From the NCBI GenBank assembly GCA_964601355.1, contig CAZRNB010000143.1, positions 1-6,864 of the forward strand: DNA of 6,864 nt. The letters are read 5' to 3'. Positions 1-5,809 of this stretch are shown here, piece by piece. How positions within the stretch are numbered: the stretch's first letter is position 1; each line of letters opens with the position of its first letter. The position numbers and the translations under genes are program-made. Origin of the DNA: CAZRNB01 sp964601355. Lineage in GTDB: Bacteria > Planctomycetota > Phycisphaerae > Sedimentisphaerales > Anaerobacaceae. Below the pieces are notes generated by a model. The model made no database searches. It was not told the origin of the DNA and saw only the letters and a list, made by a program, of their open reading frames with translations.

Positions 1-872
1 AATCTTTTTAGGCCGGCTGCCGTGTGCATTGCCAGCAGCATCAGATAGTCCAGGTCACTGAGGCTGTAGTGTTCGTGAATCATAGCATTGTCGATATACA
101 ATACGCCGTAACATCCGGACGAGCGTCTGATAGTTGCTATTATTGCCGAGCGGATTCTTTCCTTCTCCTCCACGTCGGCTGCGACTCGCGGCATAACGAG
201 GGACTGGCCTTTTTCAACCGCCTGATTGATTCTGTCACTTAGCTTTATTTCGCTTAGCTCCACTGTTTTGCCGTCACGTCTCTTACCCGCGTGATAGGTC
301 ATTGGACCATTGGGCTGTTCGCGTAGTGCGCACCATGTGTGAAAAGCGCTGAACTGCTTTAGCATAATATTGAGCAGGGTAATCAGTAAGTCTTCGAGAT
401 TTTTAGCATCGCAGATAGCCTCGGCGGCCTGAAGGAATTCGGTTAATCTTTTGGCCGGCAGCCTCATTGCCGGTGCATGTCCAGCGTCGGGTTTTCTGAC
501 CACGGTCTCGTGTACGGGTATTGCCAGCGATGCTTCCAGATTAAGTGTATCTTCCAATTGAGCGGCCTCATCCACTTCGGGCGCCTCTTCGAGATGAATC
601 TCGATAGTGAAACACGTTATGCTGATACAGTCGCCGTGCTTAATCTCAGCCTTGTGGACCGCCTCACCGTTAAGATACGTTTTATTGGCTGAATCCATAT
701 CTTCAATGAGCCATTTTCCATCGTCATTGACGGATATCAGGGCATGTTGTTTTGAGACGGCTCTATCAGGCAAAAGAATCATGCTGTTGACGGCTCTGCC
801 GATGGAGACAGGGCCCTCGGTGAATTGAAACTCTTTGTCGGGTCCATCCTTTTGCTTCACAATTATGCGCAT
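1..872 (-). CDS. FHA-GAF domain signalling protein, N-terminal part (3' end outside window)
   Basis: The frame is open from an ATG at 872 to the left edge, giving 290 residues without a stop. Residues about 1-92 form a forkhead-associated (FHA) domain, which binds phosphothreonine peptides. Visible signature residues are GR at 25-26, S40 and H43 in SxxH, the D60-S61..N63..T65 turn, NG at 68-69 and GD at 80-81. An acidic linker (about 93-140) leads to a GAF domain at about 145-290 that ends in the typical G-V-L-Y-I-D-N strand and a Leu-rich last helix. A GGAGG Shine-Dalgarno at 885-881 lies 8 nt before the ATG, so the start is secure. In known families FHA-GAF modules sit before output domains such as sigma-54 AAA+, nucleotide cyclase, GGDEF or PP2C; the output here lies outside the window and cannot be named. 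The gene follows mlaA on the same strand but has its own promoter, so a link with lipid transport is not implied. Domain assignment is firm, function open. Confidence 0.9.
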   Translation of the reverse strand, partial: MRIIVKQKDGPDKEFQFTEGPVSIGRAVNSMILLPDRAVSKQHALISVNDDGKWLIEDMDSANKTYLNGEAVHKAEIKHGDCISITCFTIEIHLEEAPEVDEAAQLEDTLNLEASLAIPVHETVVRKPDAGHAPAMRLPAKRLTEFLQAAEAICDAKNLEDLLITLLNIMLKQFSAFHTWCALREQPNGPMTYHAGKRRDGKTVELSEIKLSDRINQAVEKGQSLVMPRVAADVEEKERIRSAIIATIRRSSGCYGVLYIDNAMIHEHYSLSDLDYLMLLAMHTAAGLKR

Positions 873-916
873 TGTTCTTTCCTCCGCAATTGGAATCTAC
901 AACAGCGTTTATAATA

Positions 917-944
917 ATTATCCAAAAATTTACGAATTTGTCAA
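917..944 (-). promoter_or_regulatory. Sigma70-type promoter of the FHA-GAF gene
   Basis: Read on the minus strand there is a perfect -35 box TTGACA (944-939), a 16-nt spacer and a -10 box GATAAT (922-917; five of six consensus bases). Transcription would start near 909, leaving a leader of about 37 nt before the ATG at 872, which contains the GGAGG ribosome binding site. The surrounding bases are AT-rich, as expected. This makes the FHA-GAF gene an independent transcription unit. Confidence 0.65.
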
Positions 945-956
945 GAAAACTTTTTA

Positions 957-980
957 TTGGACGCTGATTTAGGCGTCCGA
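957..980. other. Short hairpin between mlaA and the FHA-GAF promoter
   Basis: GGACGC (959-964) and GCGTCC (973-978) are perfect inverted repeats around an 8-nt loop. A T-A pair and a T-G wobble on the outside extend the stem to 8 bp. It lies about 50 nt after the mlaA stop and just upstream of the FHA-GAF -35 box. It may mark the end of the mlaC-RND-mlaA transcript, but no U-tract follows it on the minus strand (the bases there are A-rich), so it is not a standard intrinsic terminator. Confidence 0.35.
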
Positions 981-1028
981 ACAAGGCTTTTAGGGCACTT
1001 TTTTGTTTCCTTACGGGTGCACACCTGA

Positions 1029-1928
1029 TTATTCTTTGATTTGCCTGGCTCGGTACTGGATATAAGCCTGGCGCATTGCTACGTAAGGGTCAACCGCCGC
1101 GGATTTAAAAGCCTCATACTCACCAATGCGAAATGAGCTTTCATTCGTGATCTTGGTGCCGGAAAGGCCGATGGATACCTCAACAGGTTTAACGTAATTA
1201 GTCGGATTAAGGAGCTGATCGCCGCCAAAGCCCACTGAATCACGCAGGGTCGATGGGCCAAAGAGCGGCCAGACGATATAGAAACCGTTTCCAAAGCCGT
1301 GTACAGCCAGCGTCTGACCCAGGTCTTCCTCGACCGGTTCCAGCCCCATTTTATCTTGTGCGGGATCACCGAAACCCAGGATGCCGGACGTCGTGTTGAT
1401 GAGAAACCTCTTCAGCTCTATGTCGGCGGAATCGACCTTTCCCTGGAGGTGGCAGTTGATGAAACGGGCAGGTGTGGTGAGATTGTGGAAAAAATTGCTG
1501 AGGCAGATACGAATCGGCTCCGGTGCCACGTTTTTATAGAGCTGAGAGATCGGCTTGGCTACCCAGAAGTAGAGTATGTCGTTTATGCCGTACATTAACC
1601 GATTTAACGGCTCCAGCGGGTCTGCCACCTCGACCATCCGTTCGCCAAGCTCATCTTCTAACAGGTCATAATCATCCCAGGCAGGTGATTCGTCAGAGTC
1701 ATTCAAATCAGGAGCATTGTCGTTGGCATCAATGGAAGCAGCCTTTCGATTATGCTTAGGACAATCTTGTGTATTTGCCGGGGCCGCCGCGGTGGGATCG
1801 GACTTCGACGAGATTGGCCGAGCCGAAGATAAAGGTTTGTCGGAAACCGCGCAGCCACCCAATATAATGGTCAAAAACGCCGCGAACAAAGTCGAGGAAT
1901 TGACCAAAGCCAATATTTGTAATCTCAT
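1029..1928 (-). CDS. mlaA: MlaA/VacJ-family outer-membrane phospholipid-handling lipoprotein
   Basis: Predicted 299-residue lipoprotein. MlaA proteins sit as a ring in the inner leaflet of the outer membrane and let mislocalised outer-leaflet phospholipids pass to a periplasmic MlaC carrier. Residues 1-25 are a type II signal peptide with lipobox L-G-G-C; Cys26 would be lipidated, and Ala27 at +2 gives no inner-membrane retention (Asp) signal. Residues about 27-100 are a long polar, acidic linker. The MlaA domain follows: D103-P-L-E-P-L-N-R110, the central block at about 200-233 including the L-F-G-P-S-T-L-R-D motif (222-230), and a C-terminal D-P-Y-V helix near 280. The start at 1928 is preferred over the ATG at 1937 because AGGA lies 8 nt before the former and abuts the latter. 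It is the last gene of the mlaC-RND-mlaA set, 117 nt after the RND stop, with a large stem-loop in the gap. Family assignment is strong; the exact lipid substrate is unknown. Confidence 0.93.
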   Translation of the reverse strand: MRLQILALVNSSTLFAAFLTIILGGCAVSDKPLSSARPISSKSDPTAAAPANTQDCPKHNRKAASIDANDNAPDLNDSDESPAWDDYDLLEDELGERMVEVADPLEPLNRLMYGINDILYFWVAKPISQLYKNVAPEPIRICLSNFFHNLTTPARFINCHLQGKVDSADIELKRFLINTTSGILGFGDPAQDKMGLEPVEEDLGQTLAVHGFGNGFYIVWPLFGPSTLRDSVGFGGDQLLNPTNYVKPVEVSIGLSGTKITNESSFRIGEYEAFKSAAVDPYVAMRQAYIQYRARQIKE

Positions 1929-1936
1929 ATCATTCA

Positions 1937-1940
1937 TCCT
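1937..1940 (-). promoter_or_regulatory. mlaA ribosome binding site that decides the start
   Basis: AGGA (1940-1937 on the minus strand) is 8 nt before the ATG at 1928. Its last base is the first base of the upstream in-frame ATG at 1937, so that codon cannot use it. No other purine-rich Shine-Dalgarno stands at a useful distance from the 1937 ATG. Confidence 0.6.
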
Positions 1941-1944
1941 GAAT

Positions 1945-2006
1945 CTGCCGCCCCCTTCTTGCTTTCACAATCGCCGGGACGGCTAACGCCGGAAAGCAGG
2001 GGGCAG
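1945..2006 (-). promoter_or_regulatory. Large imperfect stem-loop in the RND-mlaA gap
   Basis: In the minus-strand RNA, TGCTTTC/GAAAGCA arms (1992-1998 with 1960-1966) pair perfectly. CCCCC/GGGGG (1951-1955 with 1999-2003) continues the stem past a 4-nt bulge (1956-1959); alternatively the outer CTGCC (1945-1949) pairs with GGCAG (2002-2006). The loop holds a small hairpin CGGC-TAAC-GCCG (1980-1991). A further perfect 8-bp inverted repeat links GCCGGGAC (1973-1980) with GTCCCGGC (2029-2036), which would compete with the main fold. The base of the structure ends only a few nucleotides before the mlaA Shine-Dalgarno. It could tune mlaA translation or transcript stability, or be a copy of a dispersed REP-like element. 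There is no U-run, so read-through into mlaA is expected. Confidence 0.5.
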
Positions 2007-2045
2007 CTCCTTTTATCGACATATTATCGTCCCGGCTTCAAAATC

Positions 2046-4541
2046 TCAAGCCTCTTTTCCGAACGGTCTGACCATGATCAACAGTTGTGGCAAAAGGGTA
2101 AGAGCCGCAAGAATCGCTATGAACATGGCCAATCCGGTAAGCAGGCCGAAATAAATAGTCGGAATGAAACTGGATAACGCCAAAATGGAAAAGCCGATGA
2201 TTATCGTTACCGATGTATAATACATGGCATAGCCGATACTTTCGTGGCACCTGCGCATAGAAGACAGGTATTTCCGGTCTTTCTCAAATTCATACTCGAA
2301 CCTGTGGATATAGTGAATCGTGAAATCGTCCGAGATTCCCAGGCCGATTGCGGCGATGGTTATGGTCATTATATCGAGAGGAATATTGAGCAGGCCCATT
2401 ACGCCGAGCACGATAATAATGGAAAGGGCGTTCGGAATTATAGCGATAATAGCTATCCTCAACGATCTAAACTCCACTAAATACGTCCCCAAAAGCACCA
2501 GCGCAGTAAAACCTGACGTCAGTATCTGGGAGCTGAACAGGCTTTGCAGCATATTGTTGTAAAGGACCAAAAGGCCCGATAGATGGACACGGTCCTTATC
2601 AAAATTCAGCTTGCCGATTAAATCTGTCTTGATTTTCTTCAGCAGCTCGTTGCGTCTGAGATTTTTGTCGGAATCCCTGACTCGCACCCAGAAGCGAGTC
2701 TGGTTATTCTCCACAGAGACATAAGGCTTGATAAGAATGGTCTTAAATTCATCCGGCGTTTCACTGTACAGAAGTGCGAGATCCAGGCTTTCCAGAGGCT
2801 TGCCGCCGTTCAGCTTCTCCGCGATGCTTACGATGTTGGCTAACGACAGCACCTTGCCGGTTTCCGGCAGACCGTCGAGATAGTTATGCACGGCCTTGAT
2901 ACGGGAAACCTTTTCCGGGGTGAACCAGTATTTCTCATCCGTTGCGGCCTTGTCATATTCATCGAATTCATCGAATATATCATTGCCGTCTGCTGCGACC
3001 TGAGGCAGAGGTTTATTAGGCTCCTCAAAATCTACAATGACGTCCAAAGGAGTAGTACCGCCCAGATATTGGTCGATTACCTTCATGCCCTTGTGAATTT
3101 CGGTGTTCTTTTTGAAGTAATCGATAAAGCAGTTCTCCACCTGGAGTCTCGATATGCCGATTACGCTTAGAGCAAATATAAGGACGCTTATAACCGGGAC
3201 AAGCAGGCCGTGGGATTCGATAAATCCTGCCATAACGGATGTTATAGAGAATTTCAGCTCTCGTCCCCTCTGTGGCGTTTCTTTGGGTATCAGCATCAGC
3301 ACGGCAGGAAAAAGCAGAAAGGTTGTTATCAGGGACACTAACAGGCCGGCAATCATAATTTGGCCGAACGTGATTATCGGCAGGATGTTACAAAATATCA
3401 GCGATGCAAAACCGACAATCGTGGTCAGAAAAGCATATACGGAAGGCACCAGCTTTGACTGCACGGTATCGAGAATCAATTGACGATTGGACTGCTGCGG
3501 ATTCTGTTTCAAAAGCTCCCGATATCGCACAATCAGGTGAATTACAAGCGACATGGTAATGATAAGCTGCAAAGAAACGAAGTTTGAGGATATGACCGTC
3601 ACCTCCCAGCCAAACCATCCGAGCAGACCTACCATGCAGACTATGGAGACCAGGCAGCAGAGCATCGGCAGTAATATCCATCGTTTTCGTCTGAAGATAA
3701 TGCCCAGCATAAGAACCAGAAAGAACAGGACGCCGATGCCGAATACCTTCAAGTCGTTCTTGATGAAGCTTATCATGTCGTTGGCTATCATACTGACGCC
3801 GCCAAGAAACAAATCGGTATCCTGACGATATTTATCCATAATCGAACGTATAGCTGCGATATCCTGGTGTCGCTGCTGCCTCATTATGTCTCTGCGCTGC
3901 CGGAATTGCTCAAGGACAATCTTCAGCCTGCTTCGCTCGGCTGCCGTCAATGAGCCGGATGCTTTTTTATGCAGCAAAAGGTTGCGCTGCTCCAATAAAT
4001 TTTGATAGGTATCGTCGTCCGAAAAATTTATAAGAAGGGCCGTGGTTTTCAAATCCGGGCTGAGCAGCAGATTTCGATAAAGGGGACTGTCACGAAGCTC
4101 GATCCGGGCTAATTTCCCATCAACCGTCGGCGATTCGAGAGTGGGCAAATCAGTAGTAAGCTGTTTAAGTGAGACTGGCGGGCTTTCGAGCAGGGGAACA
4201 TCCAAAATGGAGACCACCGATAGGACACTTTTTATGGACTTCAGCTCATCTCGCAGCCGGGCCAAACTGGACAGCGTTTTTTCTGAGAACAGGTCATCTT
4301 TAGGAGTGTATGTAAGAACCAGGAAGTCGTGCTGTTCATAACGGGCATCTATCAAACGCGCGTATCGCAGGTCTTCGTCGTTTTGCAGAACCAGGGTCTC
4401 TGCGGAGGCGTCCAGCCTGAAGTGCCTGGCCTGAAAGGCGAGAAAGACAACGGATGCGAGCATACAGAGGATAGCTGTCACGGGATGCTGCAGAAGCACA
4501 CGGTCAAAAAATAACGACGTCACGGAGCTGAATTTCTTCAT
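2046..4541 (-). CDS. RND-superfamily (MMPL/HpnN-like) transporter, probable inner-membrane lipid exporter partner of MlaC
   Basis: 831-residue protein with the two-fold RND plan: TM1 (about 22-36), large periplasmic loop 1 (about 40-260), five helices (about 264-416), TM7 (about 445-463), periplasmic loop 2 (about 465-665), and five more helices (about 670-825). The second-half TM4 has the family motif G-L-G-I-S-D-D-F-T-I-H (733-743), with Asp738/Asp739 as likely proton-relay residues; the equivalent first-half site (around 330-335, M-S-L-V-I-H) lacks them. Loop 1 carries a charged, strongly helical stretch at about 175-240. Loop 2 has an acidic insert at about 504-540. The frame extends to a TTG at 4574 without a Shine-Dalgarno; the ATG at 4541, with a weak GGA 8 nt upstream and M-K-K before TM1, is preferred. 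Position between mlaC and mlaA genes implies a role in moving lipids between membranes. HpnN, the hopanoid transporter, is a known comparable protein. Drug efflux is unlikely because no membrane-fusion protein or TolC-like gene is nearby. Confidence 0.88.
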   Translation of the reverse strand: MKKFSSVTSLFFDRVLLQHPVTAILCMLASVVFLAFQARHFRLDASAETLVLQNDEDLRYARLIDARYEQHDFLVLTYTPKDDLFSEKTLSSLARLRDELKSIKSVLSVVSILDVPLLESPPVSLKQLTTDLPTLESPTVDGKLARIELRDSPLYRNLLLSPDLKTTALLINFSDDDTYQNLLEQRNLLLHKKASGSLTAAERSRLKIVLEQFRQRRDIMRQQRHQDIAAIRSIMDKYRQDTDLFLGGVSMIANDMISFIKNDLKVFGIGVLFFLVLMLGIIFRRKRWILLPMLCCLVSIVCMVGLLGWFGWEVTVISSNFVSLQLIITMSLVIHLIVRYRELLKQNPQQSNRQLILDTVQSKLVPSVYAFLTTIVGFASLIFCNILPIITFGQIMIAGLLVSLITTFLLFPAVLMLIPKETPQRGRELKFSITSVMAGFIESHGLLVPVISVLIFALSVIGISRLQVENCFIDYFKKNTEIHKGMKVIDQYLGGTTPLDVIVDFEEPNKPLPQVAADGNDIFDEFDEYDKAATDEKYWFTPEKVSRIKAVHNYLDGLPETGKVLSLANIVSIAEKLNGGKPLESLDLALLYSETPDEFKTILIKPYVSVENNQTRFWVRVRDSDKNLRRNELLKKIKTDLIGKLNFDKDRVHLSGLLVLYNNMLQSLFSSQILTSGFTALVLLGTYLVEFRSLRIAIIAIIPNALSIIIVLGVMGLLNIPLDIMTITIAAIGLGISDDFTIHYIHRFEYEFEKDRKYLSSMRRCHESIGYAMYYTSVTIIIGFSILALSSFIPTIYFGLLTGLAMFIAILAALTLLPQLLIMVRPFGKEA

Positions 4542-4576
4542 GATATTGGTCCGATTAAGCAGGTTGCACGTCAAGA

Positions 4577-5191
4577 CTACGGCTGTTTTTCCAGTTGTGA
4601 AAGAAGGTCATTAATGGTACCATTCCTTAGGATATCGTCAAATTGCGCCCGATAGGTTAAAAGAATGCTGACGCCCTGTATTTCAACATCATATATCTTC
4701 CAGCGTTTTTCCACCTTGCGAAGCCTATACAGCATATTCACCTTGCTGTCTTTCATTGTTATCTCTACAGGGATGTTGACGATTTTCTTTTTTGTGTCCT
4801 GCACCGCGTCTTTAAATACAACCTGTTCATCCGTATAGAGCGTGACTTTCCTCAGGTATGATGACCTGAGCCGTTCGGCAAAAAGCTGTGTGAATTTCTC
4901 GCATTGCTGCTGGGTTAATTTTGGCCAATGTGCTCTTCCCAGCGCAAGCTGGGCCATAAGCCGGAAATCAAAGATAGGATTTATGATTTTATAGATTTCT
5001 TTTTCTTTTGTTTCCTGCTCAATGTCTTTCTTTTTTAGAACCGAAAGAATAGCATCCCACTTGACCTGTAAAAACTTTTTTGGCTCATTAGGATCGTTCG
5101 GGTCGTTATCCGCCTTTTGCGGATTGCCGCCTGCATTAACAACCTGGCCGGCAATCAATAAAACCAGAAGAGCCCACAATAGAATTCTCAT
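4577..5191 (-). CDS. mlaC: MlaC/Ttg2D-family periplasmic lipid-binding protein
   Basis: 204-residue secreted protein. MlaC proteins hold the acyl chains of a phospholipid in a cavity and ferry it across the periplasm; the related HpnM is found in hopanoid loci. Residues 1-20 are a clear Sec signal peptide (M-R then a hydrophobic core, cleavage likely after V-N-A20). A polar linker rich in Asp, Pro and Asn follows (28-37). The MlaC fold then shows F-D-F-R-L-M-A..A-L-G (74-85), a W-x-K-L-T-x-x-Q block (89-95), a helix ending S-S-Y-L (110-113), and the conserved end W164-K-I-Y-D-V..G-V-S..Y-R-x-Q-F (164-184). The frame runs up to a TTG at 5242, but AGGAG lies 6 nt before the ATG at 5191 and the signal peptide begins there, so 5191 is chosen. 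It is the first gene of the operon; the RND gene follows after 35 nt. The family is certain, the lipid cargo is not. Confidence 0.93.
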   Translation of the reverse strand: MRILLWALLVLLIAGQVVNAGGNPQKADNDPNDPNEPKKFLQVKWDAILSVLKKKDIEQETKEKEIYKIINPIFDFRLMAQLALGRAHWPKLTQQQCEKFTQLFAERLRSSYLRKVTLYTDEQVVFKDAVQDTKKKIVNIPVEITMKDSKVNMLYRLRKVEKRWKIYDVEIQGVSILLTYRAQFDDILRNGTINDLLSQLEKQP

Positions 5192-5197
5192 TGCCAT

Positions 5198-5202
5198 CTC
5201 CT
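5198..5202 (-). promoter_or_regulatory. mlaC ribosome binding site that decides the start
   Basis: AGGAG (5202-5198 on the minus strand) is 6 nt from the ATG at 5191. It directly abuts another in-frame ATG at 5197, ruling that one out. The further upstream candidates (ATG 5221, TTG 5242) would put 10-17 charged residues before the signal peptide. Confidence 0.75.
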
Positions 5203-5321
5203 GTGTTGAATATCTGCTCATATTTTTCTTTTTTAACGTCAAACATTAAACATTCGAGGTTAAGAGCTTTTATGGTGCAATCTCTTTAAGCTGTCACAAA
5301 CATATAAATCATATTTTAATG

Positions 5322-5349
5322 AGATTATTATATAGCTTTTCTATGTCAA
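5322..5349 (-). promoter_or_regulatory. Candidate sigma70-type promoter of the mlaC-RND-mlaA operon
   Basis: On the minus strand a perfect -35 box TTGACA (5349-5344) is followed after 16 nt by TAATCT (5327-5322), which keeps the three most important -10 bases (T, A and final T). A perfect TATAAT (5332-5327) also lies here but only 11 nt after TTGACA, too close to use the same -35 box; it may serve a weaker overlapping promoter. Starting near 5315, the mRNA would have a leader of about 124 nt before the ATG at 5191. Confidence 0.5.
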
Positions 5350-5393
5350 GTATATTTTGCATCTGTAAGAAACATCAAAATAGATTTTGGAGT

Positions 5394-5423
5394 AATCCCG
5401 ATACATCTGGATTCACCGGGATT
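5394..5423. repeat. Inverted repeat (7-bp arms) in the divergent region, possible operator
   Basis: AATCCCG (5394-5400) and CGGGATT (5417-5423) are perfect inverted repeats with a 16-nt spacer. The right arm begins a second copy of GATTTTGG (5420-5427), which also occurs at 5383-5390, so a direct repeat overlaps the inverted one. It sits just upstream of the candidate plus-strand -10 and upstream of the mlaC promoter, a fitting place for a shared operator. No T-run follows on either strand, which argues against a terminator. Confidence 0.35.
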
Positions 5424-5427
5424 TTGG

Positions 5428-5436
5428 TGGTAAAAT
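5428..5436 (+). promoter_or_regulatory. Possible extended -10 promoter for the plus-strand pair
   Basis: TGGTAAAAT matches the extended -10 pattern TGnTATAAT with one mismatch in the hexamer. The base stretch 17 nt upstream (5408-5413, TGGATT) is a poor -35 box. Transcription would start near 5443, about 70 nt before the ATG at 5514. This is the best plus-strand candidate I can find but is only suggestive. Confidence 0.3.
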
Positions 5437-5499
5437 GCTCCGCGTGCGTTGTTCAGCGTTAATGATTCAAGGACTAAAACTGAAAGCAAGGAACTTTTT

Positions 5500-5506
5500 G
5501 GGAGGT
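5500..5506 (+). promoter_or_regulatory. Strong ribosome binding site of the small membrane protein gene
   Basis: GGGAGGT is a near-perfect anti-16S match, 7 nt before the ATG at 5514. The in-frame GTG at 5505 overlaps this site and so cannot be the start; the next in-frame ATG at 5523 is 16 nt away, too far. Confidence 0.75.
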
Positions 5507-5513
5507 GTATATA

Positions 5514-5798
5514 ATGCACGTAATGTACAGATTTCCGTGGTGGCCTATAAGACCGTTTTGGGGTACCGGAGTATTTTTGACGTTATTGGCAATTGCGGGA
5601 GTGCTTTTTTCAATAGTGATGCTTATTGACTGCCTGAAGCGTCCCACGTCGAAATTTCCACATCCACTGACAAAAAACGGCGAATATGACAGATTGATCT
5701 GGGCTGCTGCAATCCTGTTTTCGCTGTGCTTTTACTGCGTGGGAGCAATAGTATATTTCTTTGTTGTAAAAACGGCTAAACCGCAAGGTCACGTTTGA
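5514..5798 (+). CDS. Small two-helix membrane protein, PLDc_N (cardiolipin synthase N-terminus)-like
   Basis: 94-residue protein: an aromatic, Pro/Trp-rich start (1-17), TM1 at about 18-38, a short basic loop (41-60; with C40-L-K-R), and TM2 at about 62-85 ending in V-G-A-I-V-Y-F-F (76-83). The order D39..K-R, a loop, L-I-W (61-63), then G-A-x-x-Y in the second helix resembles the PLDc_N domain that forms the membrane anchor of cardiolipin synthases. Here it stands alone with no catalytic HKD domain. Stand-alone PLDc_N proteins are common, and no specific function is established to my knowledge. It is preceded by a strong ribosome binding site and followed 11 nt later by the radical SAM gene, so the two are probably co-transcribed. 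PLDc_N assignment is by pattern and moderately sure; that it is a real expressed membrane protein is more certain. Confidence 0.82.
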   Translation: MHVMYRFPWWPIRPFWGTGVFLTLLAIAGVLFSIVMLIDCLKRPTSKFPHPLTKNGEYDRLIWAAAILFSLCFYCVGAIVYFFVVKTAKPQGHV

Positions 5799-5809
5799 GG
5801 TTAAATGTA

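Larger units (their letters stand above)
5192..5513. other. Divergent intergenic control region
   Basis: This 322-bp gap separates the minus-strand mlaC operon from the plus-strand membrane-protein/radical SAM pair. It is strongly AT-rich between about 5290 and 5390. I see no credible coding frame and no tRNA or structured RNA gene. It holds the mlaC promoter (5322-5349), a mlaC leader of about 120 nt with a weak AU-rich hairpin (5232-5250), a GC-containing inverted repeat (5394-5423), a possible plus-strand extended -10 (5428-5436), and the ribosome binding sites at both ends. Confidence 0.6.

Noticed and set aside
24..692. Plus-strand open frames opposite the FHA-GAF gene
   Set aside because: They are antisense to a continuous frame with clear FHA and GAF motifs and have no recognisable protein features.
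957..980. Intrinsic terminator after mlaA
   Set aside because: A hairpin is present but without a following U-tract on the minus strand, so it is listed only as a hairpin.
1299..1986. Plus-strand open frames opposite mlaA
   Set aside because: They are antisense to a conserved MlaA domain; open length is explained by the codon use of the real gene.
1973..2036. Integron attC-like site or recombination site in the RND-mlaA gap
   Set aside because: The paired arms do not match the GTTRRRY/RYYYAAC core boxes, and there is no integrase or cassette array; a plain stem-loop explains the symmetry.
2046..4541. Multidrug efflux pump of the AcrB type
   Set aside because: The length (831 residues) and the G-I-S-D-D-F-T-I-H motif fit MMPL/HpnN-like proteins, and there is no membrane-fusion or outer-membrane channel gene alongside.
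4542..4574. TTG-initiated N-terminal extension of the RND gene
   Set aside because: No Shine-Dalgarno precedes the TTG; the extra 11 residues are unlike an RND start, whereas the ATG at 4541 begins with M-K-K right before the first membrane helix.
5435..5629. Plus-strand open frame of 64 codons overlapping the start of the small membrane protein gene
   Set aside because: It has no ribosome binding site, lies in another frame of a well-supported gene, and its product shows no domain or membrane pattern.
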